Part shown: positions 8,413 to 17,264 of the stretch, piece by piece | Numbering within the stretch: position 1 is the stretch's first letter | Layout: each line of letters begins with the position of its first letter | From: Bin52 sp965243345 | GTDB lineage: Bacteria; Pseudomonadota; Alphaproteobacteria; Thalassobaculales; Thalassobaculaceae | Direction of reading: 5' to 3' | NCBI GenBank assembly: GCA_965243345.1 | Contig: CBDEUR010000002.1 | Coordinates: 62,001-126,000 of the forward strand | Length of the DNA: 64,000 nucleotides | Position numbers and translations under genes: made by a program | The notes under the pieces: generated by a model | Database searches by the model: none | Told to the model about the DNA's origin: nothing | What the model saw: the letters and a program-made list of their open reading frames with translations, nothing else

Positions 8413-9899
8413 CGCCCCCTCCTCCTGCGCAGCTCGTCGAGCCGGGCCACGGCCGCACCGATCGTGCTGGCCCGGGCGGCGGCCTGCGGGTCCGGCCGGC
8501 GGGCGCGCTCGGCGTTCAACCGGCGCCAGAACTGCACGGCTCCCGACATGTCGTAGCCGGCGGCGGCCGCGATCATGACGCCCAGCCAGTCGGCGCGGCG
8601 CTCGAGGCCTGCCCGGGTGCGGGGGGAGAGTCCGGGCCAGCGGCCTGCCCGGGTGGTGTCGTGGACGGTCTTGTGGGCCATCTCGTGCGCGATCACCAGC
8701 GCGAGGTCATCGTCGCGTTCGGCATGGCGCATCATTCCCGTCGTGACCGTGATTCCGGACCGGTCGGCCCAGGCGGTCAGCAGGTCGGAGGGGGCGAGCC
8801 GTACCTGCCAGGCGCAGACCTGCCGAGTGGAGACGTGGTGTGTCTGCGCCCGGCGGTCACGGACCACGGTGATGGCGGCGGTTCGGCCTGCCGCCTGCAT
8901 GGCCTGGGCGAAGACGTCGCGCGCAGTCTCGGGCCGCTCCTCGCCTGACAGGAGATCTGTGCGCTCCGGCGCCGAGGGCGTGACGGGTACGCCGTCGACC
9001 GCGCGGATCACATCGCCGGGCCGGATCCGTCCGTCCGCCGGCGCGTAGCGGGCGACCGCGATCACGATGAGTGCGTCCTCGGCGCCGAAGCGTGCGGCGA
9101 GCAACGGCGCGAGAGCTGGAGGAAGGTCCGCTGACACCGCGACCTTCAGGCCGGCCGCCCGGGTGCGGGGGGTGCAATGGACCGCGTGCCCCTGGAGCAT
9201 CGGCCAGGCGACCTGGTGCAGGCGGGTTTCCCGCGCGAGCCAGAGCTCGAGCGCGTCGGTTCCGAGGGTGTCGGAGGCGGGCCAGGGACCGGTGCCACAG
9301 CCGGCCAGCGGCAGGATGGCGGCGAGCAGCGCGACACAGCGATGCGCGCTGCTCCGGCCCGGCCGCCGGAACAATCCGGCACAACGCGTCGGGATCCGCC
9401 GGACATAGCCTGCCAGTCCGACCGGCTCGCCGCGCCTGAGGCGCTCGAGGGCCCAGTCCTGGCGCACCCAGAGCGCCAGCAGCGCCGGGCTGACGCTGGC
9501 AGCGGCGAGAGCGCCAGCCATGGTGAACAGGCTGTCCGCTGACCTGATCAGCACGATGCACAGGATGAGGTGGCAGGCGAACACCGTGGCTGCAACCATG
9601 CGCATGTCTGCCAGGCGGGTCTCGAGCCGTGCACGGTGCTCGGGGGTCACCGTGGGCTCCGGACGGCCGGTCCCCGTCAGCGCACTGCGGAGGGTCTCCC
9701 GGTCGAGCGTGCGCGGGCGCAGCACGTCCCAGGTCCTGTCCGTCCATTCGCGTGCGTGCTCGAGATCTCGCTTCCAGTCGGAGGTGGTACGGATTCGCCA
9801 TGGCAGCGGCAGGCGGAAGAACCGGCGAACGCCGGAACCCGTCTCTCTGCGTTGCTGGTGGTCGGTGTCGGCCACGGCCCTACGGCCTCGCCGGTCCAT
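8409..9899 (-). CDS. Membrane domain fused to an M48-type zinc metalloprotease with a PDZ-like segment
   Basis: Numbered from the ATG at 9899, the 496-residue protein starts with a basic region and two membrane segments (about 101-120 and 126-145). Next comes a second hydrophobic stretch ending in LAGC at Cys201, a perfect lipobox. A PDZ-like part follows (GRIRPGDVIRAVDGVPV, about 290-306) and then an M48 catalytic core: HEMAH at 405-409 and the distal ligand motif ERRADWLG near 433-440. The layout suggests a fusion, or two products with an internal TTG start at 9374. A GTG at 9875 is another possible start. It lies in the minus-strand operon and probably processes or checks envelope proteins. 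Confidence 0.72.
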   Translation of the reverse strand: MDRRGRRAVADTDHQQRRETGSGVRRFFRLPLPWRIRTTSDWKRDLEHAREWTDRTWDVLRPRTLDRETLRSALTGTGRPEPTVTPEHRARLETRLADMRMVAATVFACHLILCIVLIRSADSLFTMAGALAAASVSPALLALWVRQDWALERLRRGEPVGLAGYVRRIPTRCAGLFRRPGRSSAHRCVALLAAILPLAGCGTGPWPASDTLGTDALELWLARETRLHQVAWPMLQGHAVHCTPRTRAAGLKVAVSADLPPALAPLLAARFGAEDALIVIAVARYAPADGRIRPGDVIRAVDGVPVTPSAPERTDLLSGEERPETARDVFAQAMQAAGRTAAITVVRDRRAQTHHVSTRQVCAWQVRLAPSDLLTAWADRSGITVTTGMMRHAERDDDLALVIAHEMAHKTVHDTTRAGRWPGLSPRTRAGLERRADWLGVMIAAAAGYDMSGAVQFWRRLNAERARRPDPQAAARASTIGAAVARLDELRRRRGR

Positions 9900-11295
9900 G
9901 GTGCAGGCCGATGATGCGTGCACGCTCAACCGGGCGGAAGGTCAGGCTCCGCAGGATCGAGCGCAGCGAGATCGGATCCGGAGGGCGCAGCGAGACCTGC
10001 ATCCAGCGGTCCTGTGTTGCCGTGATCCAGCCCTCGCCGTCGGCGATCACCCGCAGAAGTCCGGTGGCATCGGCGCGGGTGAGAAGTTCCGGGGGCAGAT
10101 CGCTGACGCGGTTGGCCAGAAACGACTGCACTGTTCCGGCTTCCAACCGCGCCAGCAGTCCGGAGAGGCCGGTATCGCGTGCCAGGAGGTCTGCGGACAT
10201 GATGCCCGGGCCGGACCCGCCGGACCCGCCCCGGAAGCCGGCGCGGGCGGTCAGTGCGCCAAGGGCGGTGGAGGCAGCCGTTGCGTGGACCTGGTGCTCG
10301 CCCGGGGCCGGGGCGGGAGAGCTTGCGATCTGCAGGTCGAAGGTGACCACCATTCGGCCGGTGGTATTCCGCCAGATGGTACCGAGAGTGGGGCCGAACA
10401 CGGTTTCGGGCGGAAGCGCGATCCCTGCTGTGTGGAGCTGGACCCGGCCCGCCACGGACAGGTCGCGCCAGCCGGGCGGCTCGGGCCGCTCGGCGTGCAG
10501 GAGGAACCGGATCAGTCCATCGACCCGACCGACAGGAACGGCGCCCCGGGCCTGTGTCCGGGAGACAGCGACAGGGTGGCGTCCGCCCTGTGGCGGTGTG
10601 ACCAGCAGGTCGGTGGCGGCCAGGTCGATGGAGGGCGGCGCGGGCGGGACATGGGTGACGGCGATAGTCAACCCGCGGAGGTCGACCCGGTCGCCGGTGC
10701 CCGACACCCAGACCAGGTCGTTGACATCGAGCGAAAGATCGAGCGCACAGCGCGGGGCGTCCTGGGGACGGAGTCCCGGCGAGCGGGCTTCACGGGCTGT
10801 GAGCGCAACCCGGGCTGCCGAGAGGCGGGCGCCGTCGGCGCGCGGCAGGCTGCTGTAGCCGTCGATTTCGATGCGCAGAGGCGTACCTGGCGAAGCGCAG
10901 CCGGTGTCGGCCAGGTTCGTGAGGCCGTGCGGGAGGTCTGCCAGGAGGCGGCGGACAGAGGAGAGCGAGGCGATGTCGAGCTGCGCCGCCCGGGCGGACC
11001 AGGATCGGTCGGCGGACCGGGCCCTGATCGTCACGGACCGCATGTCCAGAAGGCCGGCGCGGGTCTCGATCAGCGTGCTGATGGCGAGCGTGACCGTGCC
11101 CATGTCAATCCGGACGCGGTCGTAGCGTGGCTTTCCGCCGTGCAGGGTGGATGCGGCCGGATCCAGGGTGATGTCGGTGCCTGGGCCGAGAGCGTCGGAC
11201 AGCCGCGCAGCCAGATCACCGTGAGAGGCAGAGGCGGGCGCCGCTGCCAAAATGAGCGCCGTCAGGGCTGCAGCCGTGAGCGGGCGGGCGGGCAT
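9880..11295 (-). CDS. Exported protein, unknown
   Basis: The 471-residue protein has a clear signal peptide (MPARPLTAAALTALILAAAP, cleavage after the following ASA). The mature part alternates beta-rich segments with proline- and glycine-rich linkers and has two cysteines in mid-sequence. It resembles no family I know. The gene follows the HU-like gene by 17 nt and overlaps the protease gene start by 20 nt, so it is probably co-expressed with an envelope module. Neighbouring proteins are membrane-bound, so a periplasmic partner role is possible but unproven. Confidence 0.55.
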   Translation of the reverse strand: MPARPLTAAALTALILAAAPASASHGDLAARLSDALGPGTDITLDPAASTLHGGKPRYDRVRIDMGTVTLAISTLIETRAGLLDMRSVTIRARSADRSWSARAAQLDIASLSSVRRLLADLPHGLTNLADTGCASPGTPLRIEIDGYSSLPRADGARLSAARVALTAREARSPGLRPQDAPRCALDLSLDVNDLVWVSGTGDRVDLRGLTIAVTHVPPAPPSIDLAATDLLVTPPQGGRHPVAVSRTQARGAVPVGRVDGLIRFLLHAERPEPPGWRDLSVAGRVQLHTAGIALPPETVFGPTLGTIWRNTTGRMVVTFDLQIASSPAPAPGEHQVHATAASTALGALTARAGFRGGSGGSGPGIMSADLLARDTGLSGLLARLEAGTVQSFLANRVSDLPPELLTRADATGLLRVIADGEGWITATQDRWMQVSLRPPDPISLRSILRSLTFRPVERARIIGLHHGPARP

Positions 11296-11312
11296 TGGCT
11301 GCTCCGGGCCGA

Positions 11313-11603
11313 TCAGAGAGTGCGCACAAGGCCCGACGAGGCCTTGAACACGATCCGGCGCCGGGCGGGCACCGGCTGCAGCTCGCCGGTGCGGGGATTT
11401 CTGACCTGCCTGGCCTTGGTGTCCCGGGCCCGGAAGCGGCCGAGGCCGCTGACACGGATGTCCTTGCCCTGGTCACGGCACTGTTCGCCGATCACCTGCG
11501 TGAGCGCCCTGAGCACAGCCTGCACGGACCGTGGATCGAGGGCGGCGAGGGTTGCGGTCCTGGCGGCCAGTTCCTTCTGGGTGATGACGACTGGTGCGGT
11601 CAT
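11313..11603 (-). CDS. HU/IHF-family histone-like DNA-binding protein
   Basis: The 96-residue product has the HU/IHF layout: an N-terminal helical part (LDPRSVQAVLRALTQVIGEQ), then GLGRFRARDTKARQVRNPRTG, which matches the G-x-G-x-F and R-N-P-x-T-G signature of the DNA-bending arm. The ATG at 11603 has a GAGGAGA ribosome-binding site 8 nt upstream; longer upstream extensions belong to the topoisomerase gene. The gene lies 22 nt after the topoisomerase stop. A plasmid-borne HU next to a topoisomerase suggests joint control of plasmid topology or folding. Confidence 0.85.
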   Translation of the reverse strand: MTAPVVITQKELAARTATLAALDPRSVQAVLRALTQVIGEQCRDQGKDIRVSGLGRFRARDTKARQVRNPRTGELQPVPARRRIVFKASSGLVRTL

Positions 11604-11625
11604 GGCTTGCTTCTCCTCAACAGGG

Positions 11626-13995
11626 TCAGGGCTGGGGGCGGGCGCGGCTGCTGCGACTGCGCCGCGTGATTCGCTTGCCACCGAGGTGGCTGTCGATCCA
11701 GGCCGAGAGCCTGGTCGCGCTTGCAAGGATGTCGTCGGGCACCTCGACCTCGTGTTCGGCGGCCAGCCTGCTCGCAAGGCTGAGCTGCTTCTCGCTCGGC
11801 GGGGATGCGGTCTTGGCAGTGTCGATCCAGGCCGACAGCGCACTGGCGCTGGTCAGGGCGTCAGCGGGGACCTCGGTGCTGCCGCGCTGGGCCAGTTTGC
11901 GGGCATAGGCGAGCTGATTCTCGCTCGGCGGACGCGGCGCGTCGCCATCCTGCCGCCCGTGGGTGTCCAGGAAGGCACGGGCGGCAGCGCGGGTCTTCAG
12001 CGCCTCGGGCGGCACCGCGACCCCGTGGGCTCGCGCTGCCGCCTCGATGGCTCCCACCATCGCTTGGCTGGGTTTTTCGGGCGCGCCCATGACGATGCGG
12101 ACTGGCGAGTTCATGATGGCGGTGATCGAGGACCGCGTGTCGGCGAGGATGTTCTCGACCGCCTGTGCAGCGGAGATCTTGCCGTGCTCCACATGCGAGA
12201 ACAGGGTCTCCCACACCGCCGTGCGGCCGGGGTCGAGCAAGGCGGGGCGAACCGCGAGCAGCAGGTTGTAGAGCTGCATCCCGGCGGCGGTGGGCTGCAG
12301 TACCTTGCGGCGACGGGCGATCTGCTTCTGGCGCTCGAGGCCCTTGATGATCTGCGCCCTGGTCGCCGGCGTGCCGATGCCGCTGGCGTCTCGCAGCCGG
12401 TCGCGGATCTGCCGGTTGCGCTCGGTATCCGCCGGAACGAGCCGCCAGACCTGCTTCATGGCGATGAGCAAGGTGCCGTCGGTGTAGCGCGGCGGCGGTC
12501 GGGTGACGGTCGAGCGCACCGTGGTCGCCGTGATGGTGCCTCGCGCCCCGTCGGCGATATCCGGAAGGTCGGGGGCGTCGTCGGCCTCGGGGGTGCCCAG
12601 GATCGCGGTCCAGCCCGGATGGGTGGTTGTCCTGCCGCGTGAGCGGAAGACCCAGGTGCGCTTGTCGATGACCACCTCCATGGAGATGTCGCGCTGCACA
12701 TAGCGGTGGTCGGGGGCGAGCGCCGCGAGGTAGCGCGAGGCTATCAGGTCGAACACTGCCGCCTCGCCGGCCGGGAGTCCGGGGACCGCGTCGCGGAAGG
12801 TGGCGGCCGTCTGCACGTTCGGCACGATCGCATGGTGCGACTGGCCGGCGAGTGCCGCGTCGGAGAAGGCGCCCGACTTACCGGTGCGGACGTCCGGTTG
12901 CGCCAGCATCTCGGCGTGGGCCGCGTAGGCGGGCAGCCGGAGCAGTGCGGAGACCAGCGGGCCGGTGTCGGCAATCTGGGATTCGGGCAGGTGCTGGGCG
13001 TCAGCCCGGGGGTAGGAGATCAGGCCCTTTTCGTAAAGGGCCTGTGCGATCTCCAGCGTCTGGTCGGCGGTCCAGCCGAGCTTCGACGAGCCGGCAGCCT
13101 GCAGGGCGGTGAGGTCGTAGAGTTTCGGCGGTGCGCGGCGCTTCTGCGCCGCGGTGCTGGCGAGAGGCCCCCGGTGACCTGTGGCGCGGGCGGCCAGGTC
13201 GTCTGCGATCTGCCTGTCGAGAATCCGGCCGACCAGGGGATCGACGGTCTCGATGCCGGCGGCGTCCGCCTCCGGGTCCTCGTTGTCCTCGTCGGCCACC
13301 GCCGCCTCCTCGCCCATGCGGTCGCAGACGAGGGTGATGGAGTGGTCGCCGACCGCGGTCTTGGCGGCGACGGCGTAGAGGTCCCGGGGCACGAAGGTTT
13401 CGATCTCCCGTTCGCGCTTGCACACAATGCCGAGTGTCGGCGTCTTCACGCGCCCGACACCGATCGCCCCCCCTCCCCTGCCCTCCCTCAGCGTCACGGT
13501 GGCGGTGCGCGTCAAGGACAGGTTGGCGGCCTGGTCGGCTTGCTCACGGGCTTGGCCGGCGGCGTAAAGGCCGGCAAAATCGTCGTTGTCCCTCAGGTTG
13601 TCGAAAGCGGCGCGCAGGGTGGCTGGATCGAGTGCGGTGAAGACGGCCCGGAGCCGGCGGCCTTGAAACTTGATGTAGTCGAGAATCTCCTCGCCGATGA
13701 CCTGGCCTTCGCGATCCGCGTCAGTGGCGATGATCACCTCGTTGGCGCCGATGGCGGCCCTGCGGATGGCATCGAGCTTACGGCGGCTGTCCGGGTCGTC
13801 TGCCGGGCGCTTCGGGTAGAACCCGCCTGGCCACATCAGGCCCGCGGACCATTCCTTCCACTCCTCGCGCACCTCCTCGGGCTCGCAGAGGGTAAGGATG
13901 TGTCCGCGGGCAGGCAGGATGGGGCCGAAGCGGGTGCCGATGGCTGCCCGCAGCGCCTTCGCCTGGTCGGGCTTTTCGCAGATGACGATCCTCAC
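11626..13995 (-). CDS. Type IA DNA topoisomerase (TopB/TraE-like)
   Basis: The 789-residue enzyme has an N-terminal Toprim domain (VICEKPDQAKAL at 4-15 and TDADREG at 91-97) and the active-site tyrosine in GLISYPRADAQHLP (Tyr328). It would relax or decatenate DNA during plasmid replication or transfer. The last 150 residues hold three similar 45-50-residue units beginning PS(E/Q)xQ and ending AWID or AFLD, with no zinc-finger cysteines. The start is GTG at 13995 with an ideal GGAGG 7 nt upstream. It appears to head the minus-strand operon reaching to 4959. A conserved 22-nt motif lies 69 nt upstream. Confidence 0.9.
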   Translation of the reverse strand: MRIVICEKPDQAKALRAAIGTRFGPILPARGHILTLCEPEEVREEWKEWSAGLMWPGGFYPKRPADDPDSRRKLDAIRRAAIGANEVIIATDADREGQVIGEEILDYIKFQGRRLRAVFTALDPATLRAAFDNLRDNDDFAGLYAAGQAREQADQAANLSLTRTATVTLREGRGGGAIGVGRVKTPTLGIVCKREREIETFVPRDLYAVAAKTAVGDHSITLVCDRMGEEAAVADEDNEDPEADAAGIETVDPLVGRILDRQIADDLAARATGHRGPLASTAAQKRRAPPKLYDLTALQAAGSSKLGWTADQTLEIAQALYEKGLISYPRADAQHLPESQIADTGPLVSALLRLPAYAAHAEMLAQPDVRTGKSGAFSDAALAGQSHHAIVPNVQTAATFRDAVPGLPAGEAAVFDLIASRYLAALAPDHRYVQRDISMEVVIDKRTWVFRSRGRTTTHPGWTAILGTPEADDAPDLPDIADGARGTITATTVRSTVTRPPPRYTDGTLLIAMKQVWRLVPADTERNRQIRDRLRDASGIGTPATRAQIIKGLERQKQIARRRKVLQPTAAGMQLYNLLLAVRPALLDPGRTAVWETLFSHVEHGKISAAQAVENILADTRSSITAIMNSPVRIVMGAPEKPSQAMVGAIEAAARAHGVAVPPEALKTRAAARAFLDTHGRQDGDAPRPPSENQLAYARKLAQRGSTEVPADALTSASALSAWIDTAKTASPPSEKQLSLASRLAAEHEVEVPDDILASATRLSAWIDSHLGGKRITRRSRSSRARPQP

Positions 13996-14064
13996 TGAGA
14001 CCTCCGGCGTGGGTGTGTCGGAGGGCCATCATGGAGGTTCGGACCGGGACGGTGCAGGCCGGTA

Positions 14065-14086
14065 TGTCGGTTTTCTGTGGACTGAC
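14065..14086 (-). promoter_or_regulatory. Copy 1 of the TGTCGGTTTTCTGTGGAC motif, upstream of the topoisomerase gene
   Basis: The plus strand reads TGTCGGTTTTCTGTGGAC followed by TGAC. On the gene strand this is a GTCCACAGAAAACCGACA-type element ending 69 nt before the GTG start at 13995. Nearly identical sequences lie 70 nt and 69 nt upstream of two unrelated minus-strand genes (starts 35059 and 52713). It is probably a promoter or activator site; no classical -35/-10 pair is obvious. Confidence 0.5.
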
Positions 14087-14136
14087 TGCGGAATTCGTCG
14101 GCGCGGTGTCTGTTCCTGGGCGGCGAACGCGATGGC

Positions 14137-15070
14137 TGGTTGTCATGGCGCGCCGCGCGGGGAGCTCGAGCCCGGCCAAGGTCTGGAGGCGTGGTGATTT
14201 CGGGCGCCATCCCTGCTGTGCGGGGAACGTGCCATGGAATGCCTCGAGAAGCCAAAAAACCAACCGGCTCACCCCCGCGCGCGGGCGGGGAACACCCCCA
14301 TCGCGCACCATTCCGCCGGACCGGCAAGGTCATCCCCGCGCGCGGGCGGGGAACACGGCGTAGCCACAGCAGGCGTTCCTGGATCTCACTCGGTTCATCC
14401 CCGCGCGCGGGGAACACGGCCGGGTTGCAGCCGGCGAGCCGGTGTCGGCCGTCGGTTCATCCCCGATCCCCGCGCGCGGGGATCACGGGCAGCTGTTCGG
14501 GTTCCTGATTATCGGTCTCTTCAAGCTCAAGCTGTCGCGGGAAACACGTGTCCTGGCCGAAATGGTTCGCTCGGACGCTACCGCGGCAGCTCGCAGGCTG
14601 TCCCTGGTCACCGTGTCCCCGCGGGCGCTGCTCGTTCAGACGGCCAGGACACCCGTACTGTAATGCGCAGGCAAGCCGTCCGGCAAGGAGCGCACAAAGC
14701 GGCAGGCTACTCTCTGCCCGGTCTTGGACCGCGTCACCGCGAGGAACGGGGAACAGGTGGCGCCCCTTGCGACCCGGCAGGGTGTTGTCCTCGGTTCACT
14801 CTATCCCCGCGCGCGGGGAACAGGGCCGATGCTACGCACCACCCAGAACAGCGGTCTCGGGTCATCCCCGCGCGCGGGGAACAGGGTCGTTACGTGTAGG
14901 TGAAGGGGCGTTCCGCCCCGGGTCATCCCCGCGCGCGGGGAACAGGGGGAAATTTCACGTCCAGTCGCTACGCTCGGAGACGGGTCATCCCCACGCGCGG
15001 GGAACAGGGCCGAAGACAGGACTTGGGAATAGGAAACCCATCCGGCTCATCCCCGCGCGTGGGGAACAGG
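14137..15070 (-). CRISPR. Orphan type I-E-like CRISPR array, partly decayed
   Basis: Well-kept repeats start at 14858, 14919, 14981 and 15043 (28 nt, plus-strand core CATCCCCGCGCGCGGGGAAC). A fifth at 14792 carries a 5-nt insertion. Further repeats lie at 14265, 14327, 14391 and 14453, several with small insertions, and degenerate ones at about 14137 and 14201. Starts are 61-64 nt apart, giving unrelated spacers of about 32-34 nt. Between 14490 and 14790 only weak remnants remain (one ends at 14759). The repeat matches the type I-E consensus. Read by E. coli orientation, crRNA would come from the minus strand with the handle ATGAACCG or ATGACCCG. The array starts 1-2 nt after the stop codon of the gene at 15072, leaving no separate leader. 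No cas gene is in the window. Confidence 0.85.
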
Positions 15071-15071
15071 T

Positions 15072-16469
15072 TCACACCGGCGCCGGCGCCGGAAGTTCCT
15101 CGTCCGGATCGATGTCCGGCTCCAGGTGCCGGTCGAGGACCTCGTCCAGAGCTACGCGCATCTCGGCCAGGCTCTGGGGTGGGGGGATCTCCTCGGGACT
15201 GACGGTGGGCAGCGGGTCTTCCCCGGCGAGTTCGAGGAGTTCCCGCCGGTCGCGGGTCGGCCACGAGTAGGCGTACCCGAAGGACGGAGCCGGCCCGAGT
15301 CCGGCAACTCCGCCGGGGCCGACGCCCTCGGCGGCCGCGGGCTCGCGGACCAGTAGCACGTCGCGTCCGTTGGCCGCGGCAAGCGAAAGGTCGTACTGGT
15401 AGTCGGCAGGCAGGGCGCGTGAGATCACGTCGTCCACCCGCCTGAGGGCAGCGTCAACCCAGTCGCCCGAGAGGCTTTCGCCGCGGGCGTCGAAGGCTTC
15501 CGCCGCCCGGTCGCAGCCGTCGATCGACAGCAGGGAGACGGCGAGGTCCTCGATCGATGTCCTGGTCAGGGGCGCAAACACCTGGCGGCAGAGGGCGTCG
15601 TTGGCGTGCAGGACCTTGCGCGCCGCCTCGGCCGGGCCGACGCCGGTCGCCCTGCGGACCCAGGCGCCGGCTTCGGCGCTGACCTCGCCGGCGCCGCGTT
15701 CGGTGAGGATGTCGGCGAGGTCAGTGGTGGGCGCGGCGGCGAGCTCGTGGCCGGGTTCGTAGCGAGCGATGTGGTGTGCGATGAGGCGTGCCTCGGTGTA
15801 TCGCTCGATGCCGTCGGGAAGTGGCGCGTCGGCGTAGGCGGCGGTCACACCGATGTGCGCGTGCGCCTGGTGCCATGTCTGGCTGTCCGGGTGGGCGGCG
15901 ATGACCTCGCCTGCCAGGTCGTGGAGCGCCGTGGCCAGGCGGTAACGTACATCGGGATCGAGAGCGGTGCGCGCGCTCTGTGTATGGAGCCAGGCGTGCG
16001 CCTCGACCAGCAGCCGTGCGTTCATGGCCGAGGGGTCATCACCGATCCCTGGCACGGTCATGGTGCAGAACAGGGGTACGTCCCTGGGCTCGGCGGCCGG
16101 GTCCTGGCCGTGCACGGTGCGTAGTGCGGCGCTGTCGCGCAGGGAGACGACACAGTCGCCCAGACCGGTGCCGTGTGTCCCGCCGTCCGGCACGGCCGGG
16201 TCGACGGGAACGAACCACATGCCGCCCTCCCCGGTGCCGCAGACGACGGCATTGCCCGGGTTGACGACGACGCTGTTGGCGTGGGCGGGCGGCTCGGCGT
16301 CGGAGACCGACGAGCGTTCGAGCATCGCCCGGGTGGGAAGGATGACCTGCGCTTGGGAACGCGTGGCTTCCGTGTCGGCATCCGTTGCGGTGTATGTGGT
16401 GAGCGATGCCTCGATAAGCCGCCCCTCGTCGGCGGCCCGGGCATACAGATCCCCGATGTTGACGTGCAT
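15072..16469 (-). CDS. Unknown 465-residue soluble protein next to the CRISPR array
   Basis: This acidic, probably cytoplasmic protein has no transmembrane segment or signal peptide and no family I recognise. Its N-terminal half is beta-rich (residues 1-150), a helical middle follows, and the tail is acidic and proline-rich (it ends DPDEELPAPAPV). The ATG at 16469 has an AGGGGAT ribosome-binding site about 9 nt upstream. It ends directly against the first CRISPR repeat, so transcripts from its promoter would run into the array. That position is notable, but it does not resemble a Cas protein. Confidence 0.55.
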   Translation of the reverse strand: MHVNIGDLYARAADEGRLIEASLTTYTATDADTEATRSQAQVILPTRAMLERSSVSDAEPPAHANSVVVNPGNAVVCGTGEGGMWFVPVDPAVPDGGTHGTGLGDCVVSLRDSAALRTVHGQDPAAEPRDVPLFCTMTVPGIGDDPSAMNARLLVEAHAWLHTQSARTALDPDVRYRLATALHDLAGEVIAAHPDSQTWHQAHAHIGVTAAYADAPLPDGIERYTEARLIAHHIARYEPGHELAAAPTTDLADILTERGAGEVSAEAGAWVRRATGVGPAEAARKVLHANDALCRQVFAPLTRTSIEDLAVSLLSIDGCDRAAEAFDARGESLSGDWVDAALRRVDDVISRALPADYQYDLSLAAANGRDVLLVREPAAAEGVGPGGVAGLGPAPSFGYAYSWPTRDRRELLELAGEDPLPTVSPEEIPPPQSLAEMRVALDEVLDRHLEPDIDPDEELPAPAPV

Positions 16470-16574
16470 GTCTGCGGATCCCCTGGCGGTGAAGGGCCTC
16501 GAGGGCCGGTTCCGTCAAGGGTACGGCGTGGCCGTGAAAATTCGGAATGCGGGGTGGAACGGCTTGACACCGCG

Positions 16575-16662
16575 GGTGAACCGGTGCAGGGGTGCAAGGG
16601 TGCACCTTAGATCCCCTGCACCGGCGCGTGGGTGCACCAGTGCAGGGGCGCACTGGTGGAGG
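16575..16662. repeat. Octamer array A (11 units)
   Basis: Eleven tandem 8-nt units keep perfect phase across 88 bp. Most are one to three changes from the palindrome GGTGCACC, for example GGTGAACC at 16575, GGTGCACC at 16599 and again at 16631. The array lies between the divergent genes ending or starting at 16469 and 16683. Confidence 0.8.
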
Positions 16663-16682
16663 CAACGCCGCGGGAGTTCGAG

Positions 16683-17264
16683 ATGCCCGTTCCACGCAAC
16701 ATTCAGAAACTCTATCCGGGCGGCAGTCTGCGCTCGGTCGCGTGGCGCAGCCTGCGGGCGCGCATCCTGCGCCGCGCCGGGGATCGCTGCGAAGGAACGC
16801 CGCAGCGCCCGTGGTGCCGGGTCGGGCAGCACCAGGTCCACCCGGAGACCGGCTCGCGGGTGGTGCTCTCGGTCTGCCATCTCGACCACGATCCCACCAA
16901 CAACACCGATGCGAACCTGCGCGCGGTCTGTCAGCTCTGTCACAATTCCTGGGATGCGCCGAAGCGCCATCTCGCGCGCTGGTTTTCCCGGCGCGATCTG
17001 CGGGCGCGCTGCGACCTGTTCGGCCTGGTGCGTCCCCGGGTCTGGCCGGTTCCGGCGTGCCGGCGCCGCCCGGATCAGGCGGCAGGCGCCAGGTCTTCCT
17101 GCAGCGCAGTGGCGTCGTCGGGAGAATCCTCGGCCGGGTCCTCGGCGAGCGGCACGTCCTTGATCTCGCGGGCGACGGCTTCGACCTCGTCGGCCATTCC
17201 CGCCGCCTCGGCGCGCACCGCTTCGACAACGGGGCGGTCGGCGGTGCGGGTCGAGAGCAAGTAG
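16683..17264 (+). CDS. HNH-type nuclease-like protein
   Basis: The 193-residue product carries an HNH core: VCHLDHD (His66 and His69), then N-x-x-A-N-L-R and CQLCHNSWD with Cys83, Cys86 and His87, plus an upstream Cys36 that may help bind zinc. HNH domains cut or nick DNA. The ATG at 16683 has a GGGAG ribosome-binding site. The conserved part ends near residue 115; the remaining serine- and alanine-rich tail overlaps the 3' end of the convergent nuclease gene by 190 bp, which suggests the original stop was lost or a frameshift occurred near 17050. The YqaJ-type exonuclease opposite suggests a DNA-processing islet. Confidence 0.65.
   Translation: MPVPRNIQKLYPGGSLRSVAWRSLRARILRRAGDRCEGTPQRPWCRVGQHQVHPETGSRVVLSVCHLDHDPTNNTDANLRAVCQLCHNSWDAPKRHLARWFSRRDLRARCDLFGLVRPRVWPVPACRRRPDQAAGARSSCSAVASSGESSAGSSASGTSLISRATASTSSAIPAASARTASTTGRSAVRVESK

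Noticed and set aside
9520..12642. A 1,040-residue plus-strand open frame, and similar long frames at 75-2462, 12706-13998, 31647-33098 and 35807-37561
   Set aside because: They lie opposite clearly recognisable genes, have low-complexity Arg/Gly/Pro-rich translations and no ribosome-binding sites; such shadows are expected in very GC-rich DNA.
14137..15070. Several plus-strand frames across the CRISPR region (to about 220 residues)
   Set aside because: They read through repeats and spacers with repeated I-P-A-R-G-E-Q-like translations and have no start signals.
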